This document shows positions 1 to 6,045 of a stretch of 9,182 nt of DNA, one piece after another. The stretch is from JAJBWD01 sp041670885. GTDB taxonomy: Bacteria; Bacillota; Clostridia; Clostridiales; Clostridiaceae. Every line of letters begins with the position of its first letter. Within the stretch, counting starts at the first letter, position 1. A program made the translations under genes and the position numbers. Location: positions 1 through 9,182 of the forward strand of contig JBAXYJ010000111.1 of the NCBI GenBank assembly GCA_041670885.1, given 5' to 3'. The notes beneath the pieces were generated by a model. That model worked only from the letters and a program-made list of their open reading frames with translations. It searched no databases and was not told where the DNA came from.

Positions 1-579
1 AGGACAATTGAAAAGGAAGAAATACTTCAGCAGGTAATGGATATGATGCTTCAGGCACAAATTGAAAATAAATCAATGAACCTGGTTGTCGGAGAAGATT
101 ATAAAGAATTTTGTAAATCAATTATTGAAGAATATAGGGAAGGTAAAAGCAAATTTTACTGGTTTTTAAATTATTTACAAAAGTATTTAATCTGGATGGT
201 TTTAATTACGCTGTTTATGGTGCTGGTTAATGGAATGTCAGGTATTACGGTGAATCAGTTTTTACTTGTAAACATGATTACATTAATTTCTATTCCTGTT
301 TCTAAAAAGGACAGTCAAGAAAATGCATCAACAGCGCCGCTGCCATTATATAAAAGGATTTATTTCAGAAGAGATTTAACCAAATCAGCTATATGGATTT
401 TAATAGCAGGGATTGTTATGATGTTATTTAGTTATATTATAGAAGATAAACTTGGTTTAAGTTTTACTAATTATAAAATAAGCTTTTCTGCCGGTATTAC
501 ATATCCGGTTATAATATTCCTGATAATTGGAGCTATCGAAATTTATAAAAGAATAGCTGATATGAAGCAGCAATTATAA
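1..579 (+). CDS. DUF1048/DUF1129-type membrane protein (5' end outside window)
   Basis: The reading frame is open from base 1. The ATG at 37 has no clear ribosome binding site, and codons before it (RTIEKEEILQQV) continue the same helical style, so the true start is probably left of the window. The soluble N-terminal part contains QIENKSMNLVVGEDYKEFC, which resembles the conserved 'GEDxxxFC' end of DUF1048-like domains. Counting from the ATG at 37, hydrophobic segments lie near residues 45-70, 72-87, 117-135 and 152-170, giving a four-helix membrane part. The function is unknown. Such proteins often sit beside PadR-type regulators, but that neighbour would be outside this window. The family is assigned from memory of the pattern and is moderately sure. 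The gene ends just before a hairpin terminator. Confidence 0.6.
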   Translation, partial: RTIEKEEILQQVMDMMLQAQIENKSMNLVVGEDYKEFCKSIIEEYREGKSKFYWFLNYLQKYLIWMVLITLFMVLVNGMSGITVNQFLLVNMITLISIPVSKKDSQENASTAPLPLYKRIYFRRDLTKSAIWILIAGIVMMLFSYIIEDKLGLSFTNYKISFSAGITYPVIIFLIIGAIEIYKRIADMKQQL

Positions 580-584
580 AAATA

Positions 585-634
585 AGCCTATATCTCTTTT
601 TATATGATAATTAAAGATATAGGCTAACTTTTTT
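585..634 (+). terminator. Intrinsic terminator of the first gene
   Basis: There is a perfect 11-bp stem: agcctatatct at 585-595 pairs with agatataggct at 615-625. It is followed by a T-rich tail at 629-634 (tttttt). It starts 5 bp after the stop codon at 577-579. The left flank is A-rich, so it could also act weakly on the opposite strand. Confidence 0.85.
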
Positions 635-702
635 CCTATATAAATTAATGTGGATAGATTATTTCCCCTGCAATCCAAGGTATAATTATTAATTCAACTA
701 AA

Positions 703-740
703 ACAGGTAAAAATTCATTATTGACCTGTCTTTATTTTTT
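703..740. terminator. Possible terminator between convergent genes
   Basis: A short 6-bp stem (acaggt 703-708 with acctgt 724-729) is followed on the plus strand by ctttatttttt. On the minus strand it lies about 27 bp past the flavodoxin stop and is followed by tttt. The position fits a terminator for the flavodoxin gene, but the stem is short and the better T-tract faces the other way. Confidence 0.35.
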
Positions 741-755
741 GATATTGGTAAATTC

Positions 756-1286
756 TTATTTTGTTCTCACATAATCTATAATATCCTTTAAGTTTTCCTT
801 ATCTGTCCAGTCGCAGTTTGAGCCGATTGCTTCCATTAAAGCACTTTCCCAGGGTTCATAGGTTTTCGGATCTTTTTTGCTGACTGCTTTCTTCAGCATT
901 TTGCAAAGAGTCTTGTCTCTCCAAGACATAATATTCTCATTCCATGCCCCACGGCAATAATAGCATGGGATATTGGCTAACCGATCTTTAAAATTACGTT
1001 CTCTCAAAGCAGTCATTGTTTTTTCATCATAAGGAGAGGCGCCAACAGCAAATACAACCAGATTTTTGCCTGAGAGCTTATCATAATGCTTCTTTAAGAA
1101 AGAAATCCCGGAAATTCCTGACGCATAAATGCCGCCGCCCAATATGACTGTCTTATATTTTTGCAATTGTTCAATTTTCACCTTATCCAATAACAGTAAA
1201 TCACAGCATAAGTCCTGGGACAACCATTCAGCATATTTTTTAGCAGCACCATATTTTGATTTGTATAAAACCACTGTATTGTTCAT
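756..1286 (-). CDS. Flavodoxin-domain protein (Flavodoxin_5 / HemG-like)
   Basis: This 176-residue single-domain protein is of usual length for the group. The N-terminal strand plus phosphate loop VLYKSKYGAAKKYAEW (residues 6-21) matches the FMN-binding loop of the flavodoxin family. GGGIYASGISG (50-60) and the later CYYCRGAW (108-115) are typical of the Flavodoxin_5 group, which also includes HemG-type protoporphyrinogen oxidase. It is expected to be a cytoplasmic FMN protein for low-potential electron transfer or redox protection, with unknown substrate. The ATG is preceded by AAAGGGGAAATTGTT, a good Shine-Dalgarno site. The gene lies downstream of the small hydrophobic ORF at 1440-1529 on the same strand and may share its promoter. 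A HemG role is not claimed because no haem genes are nearby. Confidence 0.85.
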   Translation of the reverse strand: MNNTVVLYKSKYGAAKKYAEWLSQDLCCDLLLLDKVKIEQLQKYKTVILGGGIYASGISGISFLKKHYDKLSGKNLVVFAVGASPYDEKTMTALRERNFKDRLANIPCYYCRGAWNENIMSWRDKTLCKMLKKAVSKKDPKTYEPWESALMEAIGSNCDWTDKENLKDIIDYVRTK

Positions 1287-1350
1287 AACAATTTCCCCTT
1301 TTATTAATATGATAATGAATTATAAATTACTTTTCCTGCTTCCATCTTTA

Positions 1351-1529
1351 TTAAATGATTTTCTTAAATGCACCTCATTTAATAATCATAGCTGCAGCAC
1401 CCGGTATTAAAAATACCATCTGAAGATCGATGCTTAGCTTTAGCTAAGCGAGGTCACTATTTTTGACGAAAACTTCATTAAAATAAATCCACATAAAATG
1501 AAAGTTATTAATACTGTTGTAGGAATCAT
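1351..1529 (-). pseudogene. Small hydrophobic membrane protein gene, probably broken by a repeat
   Basis: Read on the minus strand, a 29-codon ORF starts at ATG 1527-1529 behind AGGGAGCGGGGAAAT. It encodes a hydrophobic segment (MIPTTVLITFILCGFILMKF) and stops at 1440-1442, inside the palindrome of the repeat at 1418-1458. Directly past the repeat, in another frame, lies MVFLIPGAAAMIIK (from 1419), then an in-frame TGA and GAFKKII to a TAA at 1351-1353. Two hydrophobic halves separated by the repeat and a nonsense codon suggest a former two-helix protein. Alternatively, the 29-residue peptide alone is a real small gene, since it has its own promoter and ribosome site. The family was not recognised. 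Confidence 0.4.
1418..1458 (-). repeat. Palindromic dispersed repeat, short copy
   Basis: Read on the minus strand, these 41 bp match 4298-4339 on the plus strand at 37 of 42 aligned columns, with one single-base gap. The core is a hairpin with 8-bp arms, gcttagct (1432-1439) and agctaagc (1442-1449), with a 2-nt loop. Compared with the other copy, one base pair in the stem has changed on both sides (C-G here, T-A there), so pairing is preserved. The flanking hairpins seen at 4332-4406 are absent here. It could be a REP-like element or a remnant of a small mobile element. No transposase is in the window. Confidence 0.7.
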
Positions 1530-1567
1530 ATTTCCCCGCTCCCTAATAATTTATTATTAATATGAAT

Positions 1568-1576
1568 ATTATACCA
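1568..1576 (-). promoter_or_regulatory. Extended -10 promoter for the small ORF and flavodoxin
   Basis: On the minus strand the sequence reads TGG TATAAT, a perfect sigma-A -10 hexamer (1573 to 1568) with the TG extension. It lies about 39 bp before the ATG at 1529, which gives a short leader. No convincing -35 box is visible, which is acceptable for an extended -10 promoter. Confidence 0.5.
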
Positions 1577-1645
1577 TAATTGTTAAATAATAAAAATATT
1601 TAGTGCAGTGTATATACTTAATTAATTAGAGGAATAAATTTAAGC

Positions 1646-1671
1646 ATATATTTACCGGACAGTAAATATAT
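1646..1671. promoter_or_regulatory. Operator-like inverted repeat before the ABC remnant
   Basis: Perfect 10-bp arms, atatatttac (1646-1655) and gtaaatatat (1662-1671), flank a 6-bp centre, cggaca. The dyad lies 42 bp before the ATG at 1713 and overlaps -10-like sequences (TATATT at 1647-1652, TATAGT at 1669-1674). The TTTAC-N6-GTAAA pattern resembles repressor operators such as those of TetR-like regulators of exporters. The bound protein is unknown and no such repressor gene is in the window. Confidence 0.5.
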
Positions 1672-1712
1672 AGTAAAATTAAGGGAATATAGAGAATTAA
1701 AGGAGGGTTAGT

Positions 1713-1910
1713 ATGAAGATAATTGATATTAAAAATTTAACTAAATATTATAATAAAAAGAGCAGAGGAATAGTAGATCTTAGTCTCTCCATTGAAGAAG
1801 GGGAGATATTTGGATTTATCAGACCTAATGGAGCAGGAAAAAGTACAATTATAAAAACACTTCTAAATTTCATATATCCAACCAGCGGAACAGCAAAAGC
1901 ATGGTATTAA
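1713..1910 (+). pseudogene. ABC exporter ATPase, 5' fragment
   Basis: A strong ribosome site (AAAGGAGGGTTAGT) precedes the ATG. The 65 codons encode the start of an ABC-2 type ATPase: IIDIKNLTKYYNKK, then IEEGEIFGFIRPNGAGKST (Walker A near residues 36-43) and LLNFIYPTSGTAK. The first glycine of Walker A is arginine (AGA where GGA is usual), an extra lesion. The ATPase homology stops at about codon 63. The Q-loop, signature and Walker B are missing, compared with about 230-310 residues for the family. The next bases are the end of a permease, so the rest was lost in an internal deletion. No active transporter can come from this locus. Confidence 0.85.
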
Positions 1911-1972
1911 TCATACTTCTGTGTTTTACCTTCTCATTTATAGTCTATAAGAAAAAGGATATTACGGTTTAG
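1901..1972 (+). pseudogene. ABC-2 permease, last 24 codons
   Basis: In a different frame from the ATPase fragment and overlapping its last codons, bases 1901-1972 encode a hydrophobic helix followed by VYKKKDITV and a TAG stop. A final membrane helix ending in a basic 'YKKRDI'-type tail is the standard C-terminus of ABC-2 permeases that pair with this ATPase type. The junction lies at about 1897-1903. From usual gene lengths, roughly 1.4 kb (most of the ATPase and nearly all of the permease) is missing. The deletion size is an estimate. Confidence 0.7.
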
Positions 1973-1980
1973 GAGGACAT

Positions 1981-2067
1981 TTGAATTATCAATTACCTCA
2001 ACATAATACCTGCTGTGTATCCTGTTATAACAAATACAGAATCTTAGTATATTTAACTAAACATTAA
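1981..2067 (+). pseudogene. Short ORF behind the permease remnant
   Basis: A TTG start follows AGGAGGACAT, a strong ribosome site that overlaps the permease stop codon. This is how the next gene of an ABC operon would begin. The 28 residues (MNYQLPQHNTCCVSCYNKYR...) match nothing I recognise and are not membrane-like. It may be the start of a third operon gene cut by another deletion, or simply a chance ORF behind a leftover ribosome site. Confidence 0.25.
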
Positions 2068-2088
2068 TTAGTATTCGGGAGTGATTTG

Positions 2089-2568
2089 TTGAAAAAGAAG
2101 TATATCTTTATAACGTTTTTACTGGTTTTTTATTTTATCAATAATTTACGGGTATCTGCTGACAGGGGTTTACCGGCAAAAATTGAACCAATAATATATA
2201 ATAATATCAAAATAGCTGCTGAAAATAATACCCCGGATAACATGGGGATTGTACAGGCGTTTGATGTAAATACCAACAAACTTTTATGGAGCACCAGGGT
2301 TTATAAGGTAAAAATTAAAAATGGCATTGAAGAAGATACTCAATGGATATTTATCAGGGAAATGAAAATTGAAAATGACACGCTTATTATAATTAATGAG
2401 AGAAATAAGGTATACGAATTGGATCCTGTCACAGGTAAGGATTTAAATAAAATATATTATATCAGTTCAAAAATAATTTTATTTTCAGCTGTATCAGTTA
2501 TTATAATCCGGCTGATTATTAAAAAGATAAAATCAATGAATCAACATGAAATATCCGGACAGGATTAA
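2089..2568 (+). CDS. Small secreted or membrane-anchored PQQ-like protein
   Basis: Starts are possible at TTG 2086 or TTG 2089. The GGAG of CGGGAGTGAT lies 4 bp from the first and 7 bp from the second, so 2089 is preferred. Counting from 2086 (160 residues), residues 5-25 form a signal peptide or N-terminal helix ending in VSA. The central part is MGIVQAFDVNTNKLLW (53-68), then VYKVKI, EEDTQWIFI (82-90) and VYELDPVTGK (109-118). This 'AxDxxTxKLLW ... YxLDPxTG' pattern is that of PQQ-like beta-propeller blades, and the whole resembles a small family of uncharacterised extracellular proteins. A second hydrophobic stretch (127-144) and a basic tail suggest a C-terminal anchor. One or two blades cannot form a full propeller, so an enzyme role is unlikely. 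The function is unknown. Confidence 0.6.
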   Translation: MKKKYIFITFLLVFYFINNLRVSADRGLPAKIEPIIYNNIKIAAENNTPDNMGIVQAFDVNTNKLLWSTRVYKVKIKNGIEEDTQWIFIREMKIENDTLIIINERNKVYELDPVTGKDLNKIYYISSKIILFSAVSVIIIRLIIKKIKSMNQHEISGQD

Positions 2569-2655
2569 TTTAAAGTCTTCCGGAGAGTATTAAAGCGGCA
2601 GAAAATACATGGGAATTTAATATTTAATTGTTTAGAAAGTAAGGAAGGTGTACCT

Positions 2656-2706
2656 ATGGAGAAAACAATAAATCAAATTCAAAAAGAAAGAATTAAGGAG
2701 CGTTAA
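2656..2706 (+). CDS. 16-codon leader ORF (MEKTINQIQKERIKER)
   Basis: ATG 2656 follows AAGGAAGGTGTACCT, a good ribosome site. The ORF ends at TAA 2704-2706, 7 bp before the ATG of the following membrane protein gene. Its last codons contain AAGGAG (2695-2700), the only ribosome site available to that gene. Translation of the small ORF could therefore expose or mask that site (translational coupling). It could instead be the start of a longer, now frameshifted N-terminus. Confidence 0.35.
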   Translation: MEKTINQIQKERIKER

Positions 2707-2713
2707 TTCAAAA

Positions 2714-3358
2714 ATGGTAAATAGAATAAAAAGAAACCTGATATCAAACAATGTTGCTTTAAGAATAACTACAACATATATTTGCCTATTTATAATTTTT
2801 ATTACAGTTACTATTATAAGTTATTATTTACTGCCCCAAGGTTTTTTACTTAAACTTAATAAGCAGCCACTTAAAAACTGGGATACCTCAACAAATTTAG
2901 CAATTTCATCACTGCAAATTCTTTTGTTTAACTTAATTTCAGTTGCCGCAATATTATTTGGAAATATTTTTTCAACAAGAAAAAACCAGCAGCAATCCTT
3001 TATACCTCTCGGGTATCTTGCATTTTTTGCAATTATAACAATAAATGCAATAACTTTAGGTACTTGGTCCTTTTCAGTTCTGACTAATGAAATACCTTCC
3101 TTAACAAATAGAATTATGGGAACATTTAACCTTTTCCATAGGGCAGGGTTATGGGAAATGAGTGGACAATTGCTTATACTGTGTGCAACTGTAAAAATTT
3201 CATTAATAATAACAGATGGAAGAAAGACTATAACTAAGGATTGGAAATCAATTAAATTATCTAAACAAGAAATACTTCTTATTGGTATTGGTTTAATACT
3301 GATGTTAATTGGAGCAATTATCGAAAGTTATGGTATTATAAACGTTAAATTAATATAG
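2714..3358 (+). CDS. Five-helix membrane protein, SpoIIM-like layout
   Basis: This 214-residue protein starts at ATG 2714. AAGGAG lies 13 bp upstream, wider than usual, and no nearer in-frame start exists. Hydrophobic segments lie near residues 19-40, 64-84, 98-123, 146-166 and 187-206. The order FNLISVAAILFGN, then a long helix with NAITLGTWSF, then FHRAGLWEMSGQLLILCA is reminiscent of SpoIIM/DUF95 proteins, in which an 'HGxxE' helix follows a glycine-rich helix. No exact family motif is visible, so this is a weak analogy. SpoIIM acts in peptidoglycan remodelling during engulfment, but no other sporulation gene is here. The protein might instead partner the PQQ-like protein upstream. Confidence 0.4.
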   Translation: MVNRIKRNLISNNVALRITTTYICLFIIFITVTIISYYLLPQGFLLKLNKQPLKNWDTSTNLAISSLQILLFNLISVAAILFGNIFSTRKNQQQSFIPLGYLAFFAIITINAITLGTWSFSVLTNEIPSLTNRIMGTFNLFHRAGLWEMSGQLLILCATVKISLIITDGRKTITKDWKSIKLSKQEILLIGIGLILMLIGAIIESYGIINVKLI

Positions 3359-3434
3359 AGAATACTGTATAGAAATTATTGTATTAAGGATGATAACTAT
3401 TCCTCCTTTAATGTTATAAAAGTAAATATAACTC

Positions 3435-3465
3435 TTGACTCTCCGGTTAAGGGAGATTGTAGAAT
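3435..3465 (+). promoter_or_regulatory. MerR-type promoter and operator with 19-bp spacer
   Basis: TTGACT (-35, 3435-3440) and TAGAAT (-10, 3460-3465) are separated by exactly 19 bp, the overlong spacing typical of MerR-activated promoters. The spacer carries a dyad, tctcc (3440-3444) and ggaga (3452-3456), around ggttaag. The site lies directly before the MerR-family gene, so autoregulation is the simplest reading: the regulator untwists the spacer when it binds its ligand. Confidence 0.75.
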
Positions 3466-3492
3466 GATTTTACTGGAAAGGAAGTGATGTAT

Positions 3493-4302
3493 ATGTACCA
3501 GATCGGCGAGTTTTTAAAAATGAGCAAAACTACAATCAAAACGCTGCGCTATTACGATGAAATAGGACTGCTGGAACCAGAGAAAGTAGATGATTTTACA
3601 GGTTACAGGTTTTATACTACACAGCAGCTTCTGAAGCTTCATTATATAAAGGCTTTTAAACAGATAGGACTATCCATTAATGAAATCAAACTCATTATGG
3701 CCGGGCAGAATGAAATGAATATATTGAAAAAACGTAAAAGTGGGCTAAATGCTGAAATGGAACGTATTACAGACCAGCTTTCCAGAATTGAATTTATTCT
3801 ATCAGGAAAAGAGGAGGAAAGTTTCATGAGTTATCAGGCAATCATCAAAGAATTACCGGAGTGCATCGTTTATTACAAGAGGTTAACGGTTCCCAGCTAC
3901 GATTCATATTTTAAAATTATTTCGGCCATAGGTGAGGAGTGCATGAAGGCAAATCCGGATATAAAATGCAGTGTTCCGGAATACTGTTTTATTGTTTATC
4001 TTGACGGAGAATATAAAGAAAAGGATATAAATATTGAGTTTTGTGAGGCAGTAAATAAGTTTGGCAATGAAACCGGCGGTATAAAGTTTAAAAAAATAGA
4101 AAGTGTAATGGCTGTATCTGTAATGCATAAGGGTTCATACAGCGGATTATCAAAGGCATATGCATATGCTTTCAAATGGATTGAAGATAACGGGTATACA
4201 GCTGCCGATAATCCACGAGAAAGCTATATTGACGGTATCTGGAACAAAGACAGTATCGATGAGTGGCTCACTGAGCTTCAGATTCCGGTAAAGCATAAGT
4301 GA
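3493..4302 (+). CDS. MerR-family regulator with GyrI-like effector domain (BmrR type)
   Basis: ATG 3493 is preferred over GTG 3484 and ATG 3487, because AAAGGAAG ends 8 bp before it and the family begins 'MYQIGEF'. The first ~70 residues are the MerR winged helix: YQIGEFLKMSKTTIKTLRYYDEIGLLEP, then TGYRFYT and QIGLSINEIK. A helical linker (about 75-105) leads to a GyrI/AraC-type effector-binding domain from about residue 108, including VSVMHKGSYSGLSKAYAYAF and a final ESYIDGIW. The layout matches BmrR-like multidrug-sensing activators, and the total of 269 residues is normal. It should bind small lipophilic ligands and activate its own promoter. No intact exporter follows it, so its other targets are unknown. 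Its stop codon is part of the structured repeat at 4298-4406. Confidence 0.85.
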   Translation: MYQIGEFLKMSKTTIKTLRYYDEIGLLEPEKVDDFTGYRFYTTQQLLKLHYIKAFKQIGLSINEIKLIMAGQNEMNILKKRKSGLNAEMERITDQLSRIEFILSGKEEESFMSYQAIIKELPECIVYYKRLTVPSYDSYFKIISAIGEECMKANPDIKCSVPEYCFIVYLDGEYKEKDINIEFCEAVNKFGNETGGIKFKKIESVMAVSVMHKGSYSGLSKAYAYAFKWIEDNGYTAADNPRESYIDGIWNKDSIDEWLTELQIPVKHK

Positions 4303-4406
4303 ACTCGTTTAGCTAAAGCTAAACATCGAAACTTCAGATAGGGAGTCTGCCCCACCTGAAGCAGAATTGAAGAATCGCCCGCTTATAGAAGTAGGTGTCT
4401 TATAAG
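4298..4406. repeat. Structured repeat with three hairpins, long copy
   Basis: Bases 4298-4339 match the short copy at 1418-1458 (opposite strand). Three stem-loops follow each other: gtttagct/agctaaac (4307-4314, 4317-4324); cttcag/ctgaag (4332-4337, 4356-4361), enclosing an inner ggg/ccc stem (4341-4343, 4351-4353); and cttata/tataag (4382-4387, 4401-4406). In a minus-strand RNA the inner stem of the second hairpin gains a G-U pair, which on the plus strand would be an A-C mismatch. This weakly favours minus-strand transcription. The element begins on the last codons of the MerR gene. It could be a small RNA, a REP/MITE-like element or the end of a lost insertion sequence, and I cannot decide which. 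Confidence 0.6.
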
Positions 4407-4470
4407 TTAGATAAATATTAAAATACTTTTAAAAAAAATACAATCCAGTTAATCAGATAACAAATAGGAA

Positions 4471-4517
4471 GGGGCTGTTGAATTAGCGATTAAAAAAACC
4501 GCTAATTCAACAGCCCC
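4471..4517 (-). terminator. Perfect 18-bp-stem hairpin past the GGDEF/HD-GYP gene
   Basis: ggggctgttgaattagcg (4471-4488) and its exact complement (4500-4517) flank an 11-nt loop. It lies 7 bp past the minus-strand stop codon at 4525-4527, which fits a terminator for the ErcA-like/GGDEF operon. No clean T-tract follows on either strand (minus strand: ttcctatttg), and the T-run lies in the loop. A short inverted-repeat element is the alternative. Confidence 0.65.
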
Positions 4518-4524
4518 CAATTAA

Positions 4525-6045
4525 TTACATGTTTTCAAGTTCACCATTTGCCAAAATTGAAAGAAAAATTGAGACTAATTCCGGGTCAAACTGTGTGCCT
4601 GAATTAATTTTAAATTCCTTAATGATAGCTTCCTTTTTCATTGCTTTCCTGTAAGGTCTGTCATTGGACATAGCATCGTATGCATCAGCGATGGCAACAA
4701 TTCTTGATTCAAGGGGTATGTCATGGCCGCTTAAACCCAGAGGATATCCGCTGCCATCCCATCTTTCATGATGTTTTAAAATGAGGTGGGAAATGTGGGA
4801 TAGTTCCGGTGATGCACTTGCTATCCTGTTGCCTATTTCACTGTGCCTTTGCATTATAATTTTTTCTTCATTATTAAGACTTCCCGGCTTAAAGAGAATG
4901 CTGTCAGATATACCTACCTTTCCAATATCATGGAACTGGGACAGAAGCCTTATATCATTAATTTGTCTTTCAGAAAGAGAAAGCTTTTTTGCAATTATTG
5001 CAGATATATTTTCCATCCTTTCAGCATGTCCTTCTGTTATAAAATCTCTTGCTTCAAGTGCCTTCATCATGGTAACTACAAGTGCGTTCCTAATACTCCC
5101 GCTTTTTAACAGTTTATTTCTATACATATTACTGTCTGCTTCAGAAAAAAGCTTTTGAATTTCCCCTTTAAAATTGCTGCTGAAAGCATAACCTACTGAG
5201 ATACCTACTTCTATATTTAAAATATTGTTGTTACATGAAATTACTTTCTCAGATATGGCGGCACATGCTTTTTCTATATAGTCATGTTCCGCTCCCTTTA
5301 GCAGAACCGCAAATTCATCTCCTCCAATTCTTGCCACAATATCTTTAGAGGAAAAGCAGCTGGAAATAATTGAGGCAGATTCCTTTAATATAACATCACC
5401 ATCTTGATGCCCAAAAGTGTCATTAATTATTTTCAGTCCATCAACATCACACATTATTATGCCAACATTTGAGATACTCTTTTCTTCAATGTTTTTCATT
5501 TTTTCTTCAAAATATGCCCTGTTATAAAGTCCTGTCAAATAGTCTTTTGTAGCTAAAAACTTCAATTTTTCTTCCATAAGCACTCGCTTCGTGATGTCTC
5601 TTATAATGAAAAGTATTTCATTATCTCCACTGGCAACGGCTCTGGTTTCATAGTGTTTTTTTGATTTCTCCCGCCCTGTGCTGTATATAAATTGCTGAAT
5701 CATTCCTGAGTCAAGTACTTTTTTAGCGTTAGCCATAAAGACATTTAATATATTTTCCGGAAAAATTTCTTCTATCTTTTTTTCTGAGAGATTTGTTTCA
5801 GTTATTTTTCCTTGAAGAATTTTGTCAGGGATGTATTCTAATATCATTCCTTCTCTGTTCATTAATAAAAGTGTATCCGGAATAGCGTAAATCAGTGCCT
5901 TTTTCTCTGCATTACTTTGCTCAATCTCCACAAGCCTCTTCTGAAGCTCCGGATAATAGCTCTTTTTAATAGAATGTTCACCTAAACCTATTATTTTTTC
6001 ACGCAAAAGCAAAGGATCTTGGTCTTCCTCATATAATTTTTTCAT
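4525..6045 (-). CDS. PAS-GGDEF-HD-GYP cyclic di-GMP signalling protein
   Basis: This is a 506-residue cytoplasmic protein with no membrane segment. Residues 20-45 are a helical linker (LGEHSIKKSYYPELQKRLVE). A PAS-like domain occupies about 46-155, ending IIRDITKRVLMEEKL. The GGDEF domain (about 160-318) has DYLTGLYNRAYFEEKM, the metal residues in CDVDGLKIINDTFGHQDGD and an intact GGDEF at 241-245. The allosteric I-site is lost: SSKD at 233-236 replaces RxxD. The HD-GYP domain (about 325-496) has H340, FHDIGK with H372-D373, H401 and HHERWDGSGYP at 425-435, all intact. It should both make c-di-GMP from GTP and hydrolyse it. The start follows GAGGTATTAT and lies inside the end of the ErcA-like gene (17-bp overlap), so translation is coupled and the two products probably work together. 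Confidence 0.93.
   Translation of the reverse strand: MKKLYEEDQDPLLLREKIIGLGEHSIKKSYYPELQKRLVEIEQSNAEKKALIYAIPDTLLLMNREGMILEYIPDKILQGKITETNLSEKKIEEIFPENILNVFMANAKKVLDSGMIQQFIYSTGREKSKKHYETRAVASGDNEILFIIRDITKRVLMEEKLKFLATKDYLTGLYNRAYFEEKMKNIEEKSISNVGIIMCDVDGLKIINDTFGHQDGDVILKESASIISSCFSSKDIVARIGGDEFAVLLKGAEHDYIEKACAAISEKVISCNNNILNIEVGISVGYAFSSNFKGEIQKLFSEADSNMYRNKLLKSGSIRNALVVTMMKALEARDFITEGHAERMENISAIIAKKLSLSERQINDIRLLSQFHDIGKVGISDSILFKPGSLNNEEKIIMQRHSEIGNRIASASPELSHISHLILKHHERWDGSGYPLGLSGHDIPLESRIVAIADAYDAMSNDRPYRKAMKKEAIIKEFKINSGTQFDPELVSIFLSILANGELENM

Noticed and set aside
1129..1410. 93-codon plus-strand frame
   Set aside because: It lies mostly opposite the flavodoxin gene, has no ribosome site and has an unnatural composition.
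3371..3412. Terminator after the five-helix membrane protein (attaagga / tcctttaat)
   Set aside because: The stem needs a bulge and no T-tract follows.
3642..4128. Two minus-strand frames opposite the MerR gene
   Set aside because: They are shadows of a clear MerR/GyrI-like coding sequence and have no ribosome sites.
4781..5158. Plus-strand frames opposite the HD-GYP region
   Set aside because: The minus strand encodes intact HD-GYP and GGDEF motifs, so these are antisense shadows.
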